Assembly (NCBI RefSeq): GCF_026125825.1
Contig: NZ_JAHCKK010000010.1
Span: forward strand, 20,963-84,962
Reading direction: 5' to 3'
Length of the DNA stretch: 64,000 bases
Source: Hydrogenophaga sp.
Lineage (GTDB): Bacteria; Pseudomonadota; Gammaproteobacteria; Burkholderiales; Burkholderiaceae_C
In this document: positions 15,079 through 25,595 of the stretch, piece by piece
Position numbering within the stretch: the stretch's first letter is position 1
Layout: every line of letters starts with the position of its first letter
Made by a program: the position numbers and the translations under genes
Notes under the pieces: model-generated
Databases searched by the model: none
What the model saw: only the letters and a program-made list of their open reading frames with translations
What the model was told of the DNA's origin: nothing

Positions 15079-15864
15079 ATGCCCCCACCGCCCTACGACG
15101 CCCCCCAGGACATGGAACGCCGCGACTGGATCGCCGGCCTGGAGAAGGGCCTGCACCTCATCGAGGCTTTCGATGCCGAACACTCGCGCATGACGGCCAG
15201 CCAGGCCGCCCAGCGCTGCGGCATGACGCGCACCGCTACGCGACGCTACCTGCTCACGCTGGTGCACACCGGCCACGTGACCACCGACGGCAAGCTGTTC
15301 TGGCTCACGCCGCGCGTGATGCGGCTGGGCCAGGCCTACCTGGAATCGGCGCGCCTGCCGCGCGCCGTGCAGCCCTACCTGCAGCGCGTGACCGCCGGCA
15401 CCGGCGAGGTCGCCTACGCCGCCGTGCTGGACCACGACGAACTGGTCTACATCGCGCGCAGTGGCACGCAGCGCCACCTCAACACGGGCTACATGCTGGG
15501 CTCGCGCGTGCAGCCGCACCTGACAGCTGCGGGCATGGCGATCCTGGCCGCGCTGGGGCCGGGCTTCTGGGAACCCTGGCTCGCCACGCAGACGCTGCGC
15601 CCCTTCACCTCGCACACCGTGCTGGACAAGCCGCAGTTGCACCAGCACCTGATGAAGGCGCGCGAACAGGGCTGGGCCATTTCCGAACAGCAGCTGGAGA
15701 TGAACTACCGCGGTGTCGCGGTGCCGCTGTGGGACCACAACGACGCTTTGCTGGGCGCCATGAGCGTGACCATGCCCATGAACAACGAGACCAGCGAGCT
15801 CGCCGTCAAGCGCATCCTGCCGGTGCTGCAGGAGACCGCGCGCAGCGCGCGGCCCCTGCTCTGA
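15079..15864 (+). CDS. IclR-family regulator (PcaR/PobR-like)
   Basis: Regulator of 261 residues. The N-terminal winged helix-turn-helix (about 18-85, GLHLIEAFDAEHSRMTASQAAQRCGMTRTATRRYL) is followed by the IclR effector domain with HLNTGYMLGSR and MAILAALG. It is closest in style to the PcaR/PobR/CatR branch that controls protocatechuate or other aromatic-acid pathways. No such pathway is next to it: the divergent neighbour is the glycosyltransferase cassette and the convergent neighbour is an Lrp regulator. Its target is therefore uncertain. An alternative start twelve codons downstream (MERRDWI) is possible. Confidence 0.85.
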   Translation: MPPPPYDAPQDMERRDWIAGLEKGLHLIEAFDAEHSRMTASQAAQRCGMTRTATRRYLLTLVHTGHVTTDGKLFWLTPRVMRLGQAYLESARLPRAVQPYLQRVTAGTGEVAYAAVLDHDELVYIARSGTQRHLNTGYMLGSRVQPHLTAAGMAILAALGPGFWEPWLATQTLRPFTSHTVLDKPQLHQHLMKAREQGWAISEQQLEMNYRGVAVPLWDHNDALLGAMSVTMPMNNETSELAVKRILPVLQETARSARPLL

Positions 15865-15873
15865 GCGCGCGCC

Positions 15874-16359
15874 TCAGGCCTCGCTCAGCGGCAAGGCCGT
15901 CTTGTAGCGCACCTGCTTGAGCGCGAAGCTTGAGCGGATCTTCTCCACCTGGGCGATGGGCGAGAGCTGCTCCAGGATGAAGCGCTCCAGCGCCGGCATG
16001 TCGGGCACGGCCACGCGCAGCAGGTAGTCGGCGTCGCCCGTCATCAGGTAGCACTCCATCACCTCGTCGCGGATGCTGATGCGCGACTCGAACTCCTCCA
16101 GCGCCTGGCGGCTCTGCTGCTTGAGGCTGATGGAGATGAACACGTTGAGGTGCAGCCCGAGCTGCTTGGCGTCCAGCAGCGCCACGTACTGGCGGATCAG
16201 CCCACGCGCCTCCAGCGCCCGCACCCGCGCCAGGCAGGGCGACGGCGAGAGGTGCACGCGCCGGGCCAGCTCGACGTTGGAGAGGCTGGCGTCTTTCTGA
16301 AGCTCTTCCAGAATCTTCAGATCGGTGGCATCGAAGTGGTTTGTGCCGTCCGCTTTCAT
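15874..16359 (-). CDS. Lrp/AsnC-family regulator
   Basis: Feast/famine regulator of 161 residues with an N-terminal helix-turn-helix ([40 protein letters not shown]) and a C-terminal RAM ligand domain ([20 protein letters not shown]). It resembles the BkdR/MdeR branch. It is transcribed divergently from a pyruvate-dehydrogenase-E1 paralogue, and a strong palindrome sits just upstream of its own ATG. Control of that 2-oxoacid dehydrogenase in response to an amino acid is the simplest reading; the pairing recalls mdeR-mdeB of Pseudomonas putida. Confidence 0.88.
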   Translation of the reverse strand: MKADGTNHFDATDLKILEELQKDASLSNVELARRVHLSPSPCLARVRALEARGLIRQYVALLDAKQLGLHLNVFISISLKQQSRQALEEFESRISIRDEVMECYLMTGDADYLLRVAVPDMPALERFILEQLSPIAQVEKIRSSFALKQVRYKTALPLSEA

Positions 16360-16362
16360 GGT

Positions 16363-16381
16363 GCAAGCATTTTATGCCTGC
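16363..16381. promoter_or_regulatory. Probable Lrp/AsnC operator
   Basis: A 19-bp near-perfect inverted repeat, GCA-A-GCAT-TTT-ATGC-C-TGC, lies 3 bp upstream of the Lrp-type ATG and 79 bp before the E1-like gene. Lrp/AsnC proteins bind sites of about this size and AT-centred form. Binding here would cover the regulator's own ribosome-binding or promoter region, so autoregulation is expected. Confidence 0.55.
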
Positions 16382-16460
16382 AGATGGCGCGCCCGTGCGT
16401 CCGATCGACACCAACTGCCAGCCTGTCGCGCCTACAGTGCCTGATCCAGGAGCACCCACC

Positions 16461-19064
<2,604 letters not shown>

Positions 19065-19107
19065 CCGACGGGGCCGGCGCCACGGGTGCCAATGCCGGGC
19101 AGAGGCC

Positions 19108-19419
19108 CTACCGGCAATGCCCCTCGTAGTTCACGATCGTGGGGACCGAGTGAAGCGTGACGCCGTGAGACGACCGCTGGACGATGAGGTAGCCGTTCGG
19201 GCACATCCGCGCCTGCTGCAGGGCCATGCCCAGGTTGCGAAGGCGCGCTTCTTCGGCATCGGGCGAATGCAGATCGCAATACCCCGGGCAATCCGATCGA
19301 TACGAAAAGCCGTCGGGCGTCGCGACCAAGGGCGTCCGCAGTTGGAAGGCGTGCGTGCAGGCGATCAACGGGAGACCTGCCAGGCAAACAAGCGCTGTGT
19401 GGAAGAATCTGCAGTTCAT
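19108..19419 (-). CDS. Small putative lipoprotein
   Basis: Not a family I recognise. From MNCRFFHTALVCLAGLPLIAC it has a short basic start, a hydrophobic stretch and a lipobox with Cys21, so it is probably a lipoprotein of 103 residues. The mature part contains four more cysteines (CPGYCDLH, ARMCPNG and a C-terminal GHC), which suggests disulphides in the periplasm. The frame continues 33 codons upstream but without the signal-peptide logic. It is divergent from another small lipoprotein gene 101 bp away. Confidence 0.55.
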   Translation of the reverse strand: MNCRFFHTALVCLAGLPLIACTHAFQLRTPLVATPDGFSYRSDCPGYCDLHSPDAEEARLRNLGMALQQARMCPNGYLIVQRSSHGVTLHSVPTIVNYEGHCR

Positions 19420-19520
19420 GTTGAATCTCAGTTCCGTCACGGGACAGTCCGGCAGGCCGCTCGCCCGATCGGCCATGGATCGGTGACGGGATGCCAGCGT
19501 CCATTCTGCAGGAGACATGC

Positions 19521-20060
19521 ATGCGTGCCTTGATCCATCGTCCTCTGGTGGCCAGCGCGGTCGCCATGGGCTTGCTGGGGGCCTGCGCTTCGGCGCCGCC
19601 CGTGAACAGCGTGGCCACCGTGGCGGTCCAGGCCACGGTCACGCCCGAGGAGCTTCAAGCCGGCCATTCCCATGCCGTCCGGATGCGAACCGCGCTGCAG
19701 GCCGCGGGCGTCCCCCGTGAGGTGGTATCGGCCGGCCGCGTGGTTCGGGTCGCCTGCGCCATGATGAGCGACGGCACCTGGGGCGGTCTCGGTGTGCTGC
19801 CCGAGGGCGCTCGCGCGGCAAACGACAGCGTCTGGCGCATCCGCGTGCGGGATGTGGGCGACAACGATCGCGAGGCGGTGAATCCGCTCATCGATCCCGT
19901 GCACGGGCTGAGCTGGTCCGGCAAGGCGGCCTACACCTTCGTCCCCGACTGGCGCGAGCAAGGCCGTTTCTCCAACCTGGATCCGGTGCCGCTGCCCCGC
20001 GATCAGGCGGGCCGCTATCACGTGGTCTTCAGCCGCTACCTCGTGCGCTGCTCCGGCTAG
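19521..20060 (+). CDS. Putative lipoprotein
   Basis: Protein of 179 residues with a signal peptide and lipobox LLGAC (Cys22). No domain is recognisable in the remainder; it has two internal cysteines (ACAMMSDG and a C-terminal VRCSG). The start at 19521 is preceded by GGAG at suitable spacing, whereas the frame ten codons longer lacks one. It is divergent from the other lipoprotein gene and converges with a VOC gene. Function unknown. Confidence 0.55.
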   Translation: MRALIHRPLVASAVAMGLLGACASAPPVNSVATVAVQATVTPEELQAGHSHAVRMRTALQAAGVPREVVSAGRVVRVACAMMSDGTWGGLGVLPEGARAANDSVWRIRVRDVGDNDREAVNPLIDPVHGLSWSGKAAYTFVPDWREQGRFSNLDPVPLPRDQAGRYHVVFSRYLVRCSG

Positions 20061-20078
20061 ACCGCCCCGCCGCCGCAC

Positions 20079-20447
20079 TCAGGGCTCAGGCCAATGGCAC
20101 ACCACCTCCACGTTGTGGCCATCGGGCGCGATGGCGAAGGCGGCGTAGTAGTTGGCGTGGTAGTGAGGGCGAAGCCCTGGAGGCCCGTTGTCTTTCGCGC
20201 CCGCGGCCATTGCGGCGCGGTGGAACGCGTCGACCTCGCTGCGGCGGTCCGCCTTGAACGCCAGGTGCAAGGGCACCGGACTGTCCTTGGACTCGGACAG
20301 CCAGAGCGAAGGTTTGCCGCCCTTGCCCAGGCCCACGCCGTGCGGACCCTTCATGGCGACGCCCACCCCCAGCGGCGCCAATGCACTCAGGAAAAAGGCC
20401 TCGCTGGCCTGGACATCGCTGGCGGGAATACCGATGTGATCGAACAT
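20079..20447 (-). CDS. VOC (glyoxalase-fold) family protein
   Basis: Protein of 122 residues of the vicinal-oxygen-chelate superfamily. It begins FDHIGIPASDVQAS, with a metal-ligand-type His4, and ends with YYAAFAIAPDGHNVEVVCH, where the glutamate before the last strands is the usual second metal ligand. Members act as small dioxygenases, lyases or resistance proteins; this subgroup is common and mostly uncharacterised. It is not clearly linked to its neighbours. Confidence 0.8.
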   Translation of the reverse strand: MFDHIGIPASDVQASEAFFLSALAPLGVGVAMKGPHGVGLGKGGKPSLWLSESKDSPVPLHLAFKADRRSEVDAFHRAAMAAGAKDNGPPGLRPHYHANYYAAFAIAPDGHNVEVVCHWPEP

Positions 20448-20615
20448 GTTCGCCCCTCTCTGAAACCAGGGAGGTTAGGACGCCAGCCACCGCCCCACCT
20501 TGCGGTAGGTCAACGCGCGAGTGCGCGCGGGGCGCTGCGGGATGGGGTGCGGGTCAAGTTCGTCCCCCGGCGGTCGATACAGGGGCATCTCTCTTCTTCC
20601 CGTTTGGAAATCCCC

Positions 20616-20819
20616 ATGGACGTTTCTCCCGCCGCCCTTGTCCACGCCGTTGCCGACATGAAGCGCGACCAGGTCACCAGCGAGGTGCAGATCCAGGTGC
20701 TGAAGAAGGCGCAGGACATCCAGTCGTCCAGCGCCATGGCGATGCTCAACGCCTTGCCGGCCGCCCTGCCGCTGGCCAGCAGCGGCTCGCTGGGCACGCA
20801 GGTGAACGCCCTGGTCTGA
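20616..20819 (+). CDS. YjfB-like putative motility protein
   Basis: Protein of 67 residues with the short YjfB-family pattern: DVSPAALVHAVADMK, then VQIQVLKKAQDIQSSSAMAMLNALP, then a Gly/Ala-rich end LGTQVN. The family is often seen with flagellar genes in proteobacteria, but its role is not known. Here it stands alone, 168 bp after the divergent VOC start and 4 bp from the convergent LysR gene. No flagellar genes are in the window. Confidence 0.6.
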   Translation: MDVSPAALVHAVADMKRDQVTSEVQIQVLKKAQDIQSSSAMAMLNALPAALPLASSGSLGTQVNALV

Positions 20820-20823
20820 ACGC

Positions 20824-21723
20824 TCAGGCCGGCGCGCTCGAAGCGGCCTGCCGCATCAGCTCGATGAACCGCTTGGCACCGAGCCCCATGGCCCGGTCGG
20901 TGTGCCACACCACGTCCACCCACACGCGCAACTCGTTGCTGATGTTGTTGAAGCGGATTTCCGTCAGCGTGCCCGCGGCCACCATGGGCGCAATGAGGCT
21001 GCGCGGCAGGTAGGCCCAGCCCAGGCCCGCCTGCACCAGGCTGAGCGTGGCGAGGTGGCTGTCGGTGCGCCAGATGTGGCGCGAGAGCAGCAGGCGCGGA
21101 TCGCGGCCGCGCGGGTCGCGGCTGACCACGGCGATCTGGCGGATGTCGATCAGGTCGTTGAGCTGCAGCCGGCCCTGGCGCGCCTGCGCTTCAGGGTGAG
21201 CGGGTGATATGACGGCCACCAGGATTTCCTGCCCCAGCTCCTGAAAGCCCTCGCGCTCGTCGGTGCCCGGGCGTTCGAACACAAGCGCCAGCTGGGCATC
21301 GCCCGCGTGCAGCATGCGCAAGGCGTCGGCCTGCGGGGCCGAGCGCACTTCCACGATGAGCGCCGGAAACTCGGCGGCCAGCACGGCCAGCGGCTCGCTC
21401 CAGGGCGCGGACAGCAGCTCGGGCGCAATGGCGATGGTCAGTTGGCGCTCCAGCCCCTGGTGCAGGCCTTCGGCGTGGGCCTGCAGCTGGCGCAGTTGGC
21501 TGGCGAGCTGCCGGGCCTGTGGCTCCAGCGCTCGCGCCACGTCGGTGGGCCGGGGCTCGCGCGCGCTGCGGTCGAACAGCACCAGATCGAGTTCGGCTTC
21601 CAGGTGGGCGATGGTCATGCTGACGGCCGAAGGCACGCGCCCGAGCTGGCGCGCGGCGGCCGAGAACGAGCCGGCGTCGAGCACCGCGAGGAAGACGCGC
21701 ACGTTGTCGCTGGAGAAGGCCAT
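20824..21723 (-). CDS. LysR-family regulator of the adjacent PACE efflux gene
   Basis: LysR-type regulator of 299 residues. The N-terminal winged HTH is FLAVLDAGSFSAAARQLGRVPSAVSMTIAHLEAEL and a LysR substrate-binding domain fills residues 90-290. It is divergent from a PACE transporter gene, the arrangement known for AceR-AceI in Acinetobacter, where the regulator activates the pump in response to its substrate. An inverted repeat with LysR-box spacing lies 13 bp upstream of its start. The target assignment is by position. Confidence 0.87.
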   Translation of the reverse strand: MAFSSDNVRVFLAVLDAGSFSAAARQLGRVPSAVSMTIAHLEAELDLVLFDRSAREPRPTDVARALEPQARQLASQLRQLQAHAEGLHQGLERQLTIAIAPELLSAPWSEPLAVLAAEFPALIVEVRSAPQADALRMLHAGDAQLALVFERPGTDEREGFQELGQEILVAVISPAHPEAQARQGRLQLNDLIDIRQIAVVSRDPRGRDPRLLLSRHIWRTDSHLATLSLVQAGLGWAYLPRSLIAPMVAAGTLTEIRFNNISNELRVWVDVVWHTDRAMGLGAKRFIELMRQAASSAPA

Positions 21724-21736
21724 GGCGCTTAACTTA

Positions 21737-21759
21737 TCAGATTTTCTGAAAGTATCTGA
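21737..21759. promoter_or_regulatory. LysR-box in the divergent regulator/PACE promoter
   Basis: TCAGAT (21737-21742) and ATCTGA (21754-21759) are perfect inverted arms separated by 11 bp, a T-N11-A arrangement in an AT-rich patch. A nested CAGA-TTT-TCTG repeat (21738-21748) overlaps the left arm. It lies 86 bp before the PACE ATG and 13 bp before the LysR ATG, as expected for autorepression plus activation of the pump gene. Confidence 0.55.
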
Positions 21760-21844
21760 CTTTTACCGTCAGCCATGGCGATCTAACATGCCTTCATTGC
21801 CTCAGCCAGACCGGCCCGGAGGCCAGGGATATCGGAGTTTCGCC

Positions 21845-22282
21845 ATGCAAGGCATCAAGCGCAAAGTTGTCTACATCACCCTTTACGAGGTCATCGCCAT
21901 CACCATGTCCACCGCCGGGCTGGCCCTGCTGTCGGGTGCCCAGATGGGGCATGCCAGCGTGGCGGCCGTGGCCGCCTCGGCCATCGCGGTGGTGTGGAAC
22001 CTGGTCTACAACACCTTGTTCGAGCGCTGGGAGGCGCGCCAGGCCCGGCGCGGGCGCAGCGTGTGGCGCCGCGTGGCGCACGCAATCGGTTTTGAAGCGG
22101 GCCTGGTGATCACGCTGGTGCCGCTGTTCGCGTGGTGGCTGGACATCTCGCTCTGGCAGGCCTTCGTGCTGGACCTGGGCCTGATCGTGTTTTTCCTGGT
22201 CTACACCTTTGTGTTCAACCTGGCGTTCGACAAGATCTTCGGCCTGCCGGCCTCGGCGCAGCCCGCGCCGCAGGGGGCCTGA
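21845..22282 (+). CDS. PACE family efflux transporter
   Basis: Inner-membrane protein of 145 residues with four transmembrane helices arranged as two tandem bacterial transmembrane pairs. Its features match the proteobacterial antimicrobial compound efflux (AceI) family: KRKVVYITLYEVIAI at the start with the conserved glutamate, WNLVYNTLFERWE, and the second-repeat VYTFVFNLAFDKIFGLP. AceI relatives export chlorhexidine and short-chain diamines by proton exchange. GGAG seven bases upstream supports this start over one 19 codons earlier. The neighbouring LysR regulator supports the assignment. Confidence 0.9.
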   Translation: MQGIKRKVVYITLYEVIAITMSTAGLALLSGAQMGHASVAAVAASAIAVVWNLVYNTLFERWEARQARRGRSVWRRVAHAIGFEAGLVITLVPLFAWWLDISLWQAFVLDLGLIVFFLVYTFVFNLAFDKIFGLPASAQPAPQGA

Positions 22283-22294
22283 GCCCCGGCTTCG

Positions 22295-23110
22295 TCAGAT
22301 CTTGGCGAAGTCGCCGCTGCGGCCCAGGCCGGCGGCAAAGCGGCCGGCGCCATCGGCGCCCTGCTCCCAGTGCGCTTCCACGCCGTTGTGCCATTCGCGG
22401 CGCATGGCCTCGCGCAGCGGCAACCCATAGGTTTCGTGCACGGTGCGGCGGTCGGCCCGCACGGCAGCCTGGGGGAATCGCGCGATCTCCTGCGCCATGG
22501 CTTCGGCGGCGGCGCGTGCGCCCCCCTCTTCCACGACTTTTTCACACATGCCGATGGCCAGCGCCTCGGCGGCGGGCACCTTGCGGCCGGTGAGGATGAT
22601 TTCCATCGCGCGGCCCTGGCCCACGAGGCGCGGCAGGCGCACGGAGCCGCCGTCGAGCAAAGGGATGCCCCAGCGCCGGCAGTAAACGCCGAAGTAGGCG
22701 CTGTCGGCCATGACGCGGATGTCGCACCACAGCGCGAGCTCCATGCCGCCGGCGACGGCCGGGCCTTCCACGGCGGCGATGACGGGTTTGGAGAGTTCAA
22801 GGCGCGTGGGCCCGAGCGGGCCGCGCGGCGCGTCGTTGGCACCCATGGGGAAGGCCAGGCCGCGCGCGATGTCGGCGTCGAACTTCTCGCGGTCGTTCAG
22901 GGTGCTGGCGTACTTCAGGTCCCAGCCGGCGCAGAAGGCGCCGCCCTCGCCCCAGAGCACGGCCACGGAGGCGCTGGCGTCTTTGTCGAAGGCCTGCAGC
23001 GCGGCCACGAGGGCGTCGGCGCTCTCGGGGTCCATCGCGTTGCGCGCTTCATCAAACCGGCTGTGGATGATGGTCCAGACCGGGCCGTTCTTTTCGGTTC
23101 GCACTGCCAT
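22295..23110 (-). CDS. Enoyl-CoA hydratase/isomerase family protein (crotonase)
   Basis: Crotonase-fold enzyme of 271 residues. The first oxyanion-hole segment is in GGAFCAGWDLK near residue 60, and the second in VEGPAVAGGMELALWCDIRV. One of the usual catalytic glutamates is not obvious in the GVYCRRWGIPLLDGG region, so the reaction (hydration, isomerisation or thioester hydrolysis) is open. It is last in the minus-strand catabolic cluster, just after a TetR gene (3-bp gap), and is probably co-transcribed with it. Confidence 0.82.
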   Translation of the reverse strand: MAVRTEKNGPVWTIIHSRFDEARNAMDPESADALVAALQAFDKDASASVAVLWGEGGAFCAGWDLKYASTLNDREKFDADIARGLAFPMGANDAPRGPLGPTRLELSKPVIAAVEGPAVAGGMELALWCDIRVMADSAYFGVYCRRWGIPLLDGGSVRLPRLVGQGRAMEIILTGRKVPAAEALAIGMCEKVVEEGGARAAAEAMAQEIARFPQAAVRADRRTVHETYGLPLREAMRREWHNGVEAHWEQGADGAGRFAAGLGRSGDFAKI

Positions 23111-23113
23111 GTG

Positions 23114-23743
23114 TCATGTCTCCTGCTGTCCGGCGGCTCGCCGGCGGGTGGTCAATGAATGCTCGATGAGCTGCCTGGGGGAAAGCTTGGCGAACTGCAG
23201 GCGCCCGGCCTGGTGCAGCACCAGGGTGCCGATGAGCTGCGCGAAGGTGGCCATGGCTTCGGCGTCGGGCGGGCTGTGGCGGCTGCGCCGGGCGTGCGGC
23301 GAGAGCAGCACGAGGGTGTCCATCAGCGCCTTGTTGAGCGCGAGGTCGTGTTCCTTGCCGACGCCGAGCTTTTTCAGGCCGTTGAAGGCGTAGAGACCGA
23401 GGTTCACCTCGTAGGGGCGCGCGAGGTAGTGGTCCAGAAAGGCCCTGGCGGCGCGCTCGTGCGGCAGGCCCGCGCCCGCGCCGCTGGCGGCGGCGGACAC
23501 CTGGGCGTGCAGATCGGCCAGCGAGGTCGCGAGCAGCTCGGCGTAGATCAGCTCCTTGCTCGCGAACAGCGGATAGATGGCACCGGTGGTGCAGCCCGCG
23601 CGCTGCGCGATCTGCCGCATGGTGGCACCCTGCAGGCCGTGCTCGCCAAAGACTTCGCTCGCCGCGGCGAGGATGGCCACGCGCTTCATGTCGCGCACGC
23701 TGGCGGCCCAGGGGCCTGCGGAACTCGAAGACGAAGGGTTCAT
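23114..23743 (-). CDS. TetR-family regulator
   Basis: TetR-type repressor of 209 residues. The N-terminal HTH is ILAAASEVFGEHGLQGATMRQIAQRAGCTTGAIYPLFASKELIYAELL and the C-terminal region is an all-helical ligand domain. It sits between the reductase gene and the crotonase gene. A perfect short palindrome lies about 20 bp upstream of its start. Control of the crotonase and perhaps of the whole ring-oxygenase cluster is plausible. Confidence 0.87.
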   Translation of the reverse strand: MNPSSSSSAGPWAASVRDMKRVAILAAASEVFGEHGLQGATMRQIAQRAGCTTGAIYPLFASKELIYAELLATSLADLHAQVSAAASGAGAGLPHERAARAFLDHYLARPYEVNLGLYAFNGLKKLGVGKEHDLALNKALMDTLVLLSPHARRSRHSPPDAEAMATFAQLIGTLVLHQAGRLQFAKLSPRQLIEHSLTTRRRAAGQQET

Positions 23744-23762
23744 GTAGCGCCGATACGTTTCA

Positions 23763-23775
23763 ATAACGTTGTTAT
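23763..23775. promoter_or_regulatory. Candidate TetR operator
   Basis: The 13-bp palindrome ATAAC-GTT-GTTAT sits in an AT-rich pocket 19 bp upstream of the TetR ATG, in the 83-bp gap before the reductase gene. Its position would cover the regulator's own promoter, which is the usual autorepression layout in this family. Confidence 0.45.
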
Positions 23776-23826
23776 GTTAGCGCCGCAAAAGAAGCCGCGC
23801 AAGGGCCGCGCGGCGGGTGGGTGGAT

Positions 23827-24798
23827 TCAGGCGTCGAGCACGAGGTGGCCCGCGCGGCAGCGCGACACGCAGATCATCATGGACTTGTTCGCCGCGCGCT
23901 CCTGCTCGGTGAGGATGAGGTCGCGGTGCTCCACATCGCCCGCAATGACCTTGGTCTCACAGGCGCCGCACACGCCTTCGCGGCAGCTGTGGTCCAGCGC
24001 CACGCCTGCGTTGAGCAAGGCGTCGAGCAGCACCACGCCGGGTGCGACCTGCACGGTCTTGCCGGACTTGCGCAGTTCCACGCTGTAGCCCACCGCGGCG
24101 CTGGTGTCGGCCACGGGCGCGCCCGCGGCGAAGCGCTCCAGGTGCACGTGGCCCTGGCCCAGTTGCGCGCAGGCCCGTTCGTAGGCTTCGAGCATGGGGG
24201 CGGGGCCGCAAGCGTAGAAGTGCGTGTCCGCGGCGTGACCGTCGAGCAATGTCAAGAGCTGGGGCGGGCGGCCCTGTTCATCGTCGAAGTGGGCGTGCAG
24301 CGAGAGCATGGGATGCGCCCGCACCAGGGCCTCGATCTCGCCCACGAAGGCCGCCTCTGCCCGGCTGCGCGCGCAGTAGATGAGGTGCGCCGGGCGGTGC
24401 AAGGCGGCCAGGCGCTGGAACATGGCGAACACGGGCGTGACACCGATGCCACCGGCCAGCAGCACGCTGCGCGGCGCGTCTTCCTGCAGCCGGAAGTGAT
24501 TGCGCGGCGCGCCGATGGGTATGACCTGGCCCACGCGCAGTTGCTCATGCACATAGCGCGAGCCACCCCGGCTGTGGCGGTCGTTGAGCACGGCGACCAC
24601 GCAGCGGTGGCTTTCGCCCGGGTTGGTGAGCGAGTAGCTGCGCACCAGGCCGTTGCCCAGGTGCAGGTCGATGTGGGCGCCGGCCTCCACCACGGGAAAG
24701 GCGGTGGCGGGCGCAACGGGACGCAGCTCGACGCTGACGATGCCCGTGGCTTCGTGCCGGAGGTTGTAGACCAGGGCCTGCAAAGTGGGAGATGACAT
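23827..24798 (-). CDS. Phthalate-dioxygenase-type reductase (PDR/VanB family)
   Basis: Flavin/iron-sulfur reductase of 323 residues that passes electrons from NAD(P)H to a Rieske oxygenase. Domains in order: a flavin-binding barrel with RSYSLTNP near residue 65, an NAD-binding domain with LLAGGIGVTPVFAM, and a C-terminal plant-type [2Fe-2S] ferredoxin domain with CREGVCGACE and the fourth cysteine in MMICVSRC. This FMN-NAD-FeS order defines the class IA PDR family. The start MSSPTLQALV avoids an unsupported ten-codon extension. The partner oxygenase is encoded at 26619-27893 in the same cluster. Confidence 0.92.
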   Translation of the reverse strand: MSSPTLQALVYNLRHEATGIVSVELRPVAPATAFPVVEAGAHIDLHLGNGLVRSYSLTNPGESHRCVVAVLNDRHSRGGSRYVHEQLRVGQVIPIGAPRNHFRLQEDAPRSVLLAGGIGVTPVFAMFQRLAALHRPAHLIYCARSRAEAAFVGEIEALVRAHPMLSLHAHFDDEQGRPPQLLTLLDGHAADTHFYACGPAPMLEAYERACAQLGQGHVHLERFAAGAPVADTSAAVGYSVELRKSGKTVQVAPGVVLLDALLNAGVALDHSCREGVCGACETKVIAGDVEHRDLILTEQERAANKSMMICVSRCRAGHLVLDA

Positions 24799-24808
24799 CC
24801 CGGGCGCC

Positions 24809-25588
24809 TCACATGATGTGCAGCCCACCGTCGACCATCAGCGTGGTGCCGGTGATGAAGGACGCTTCGCCCGAGGCCAGCCACACGATGGGCCAGGCAA
24901 TTTCCTCGGGCGAGGCCCAGCGGCCGATGAGCGAGGTGTCCTTGCGCTCGGTCTTGAGCTGTTCGACGCTCTTGCCCGAGCCTTGGGCGCGGCCGACGTG
25001 GAAGTCCGTCAGCGTGGAGCCGGGGCAGACCGCGTTGGCGCGCACGCCGTGTGGCGCCTCCTCGAAAGCCAGGCTGCGCGTGAACGCGAGCTGGGCGGCC
25101 TTGGTCGCGTCGTACAGCGCCATGCCTTTGCGGCCGGTGACGGCGTAGCAGGACGAGACGTTGACGATGGCGCCCGCGCCGCTGTGCCGCAAGGCCGGCA
25201 GGGCCGCGCCGCAGTAGTTGGACATGCCCACCAGGTTCACGCCCACCATGGCCTGCCATTCGGCGGGCGTGGCGTGTGCCGCGGCGGTGTAGTTGCGCAT
25301 GGCGGCGTTGTTGACCAGGATGTCGAGCCCGCCCCACTGCGTGGTGCACTGGGCCACCGCCGCCTGGGCGGCGGCTTCGTCGGCCACGTTGGCCGCGACG
25401 ATGGCCACGCGCGCCTGCGGCATGGCCTGCAGGATGGCGTCCTGCGTGCGCGCCAGGGCCTGGGCGTCGGCGTCCACCAGCAGCACGGCCGCGCCTTCGC
25501 GACAGAACAACCGGGCAGCGGCGGCGCCGATGCCGGCGCCCCCGCCGGTGATCAGCGCGGTCTTGCCCGCGAGTCGGGGTTCGCTCAT
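24809..25588 (-). CDS. Short-chain dehydrogenase/reductase
   Basis: Classical SDR of 259 residues. It has the cofactor motif TGGGAGIGAAAA near residue 15, NNAA near 90, a catalytic Ser in VNVSSCYAV and the YDATK active site near 155. The C-terminal end ITGTTLMVDGGLHIM is typical. In a Rieske-oxygenase cluster it may dehydrogenate a cis-dihydrodiol or an alcohol product. It is 10 bp from the reductase and 7 bp from the Bug-protein gene, so one transcript is expected. Confidence 0.87.
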   Translation of the reverse strand: MSEPRLAGKTALITGGGAGIGAAAARLFCREGAAVLLVDADAQALARTQDAILQAMPQARVAIVAANVADEAAAQAAVAQCTTQWGGLDILVNNAAMRNYTAAAHATPAEWQAMVGVNLVGMSNYCGAALPALRHSGAGAIVNVSSCYAVTGRKGMALYDATKAAQLAFTRSLAFEEAPHGVRANAVCPGSTLTDFHVGRAQGSGKSVEQLKTERKDTSLIGRWASPEEIAWPIVWLASGEASFITGTTLMVDGGLHIM

Positions 25589-25595
25589 GTTGCGA

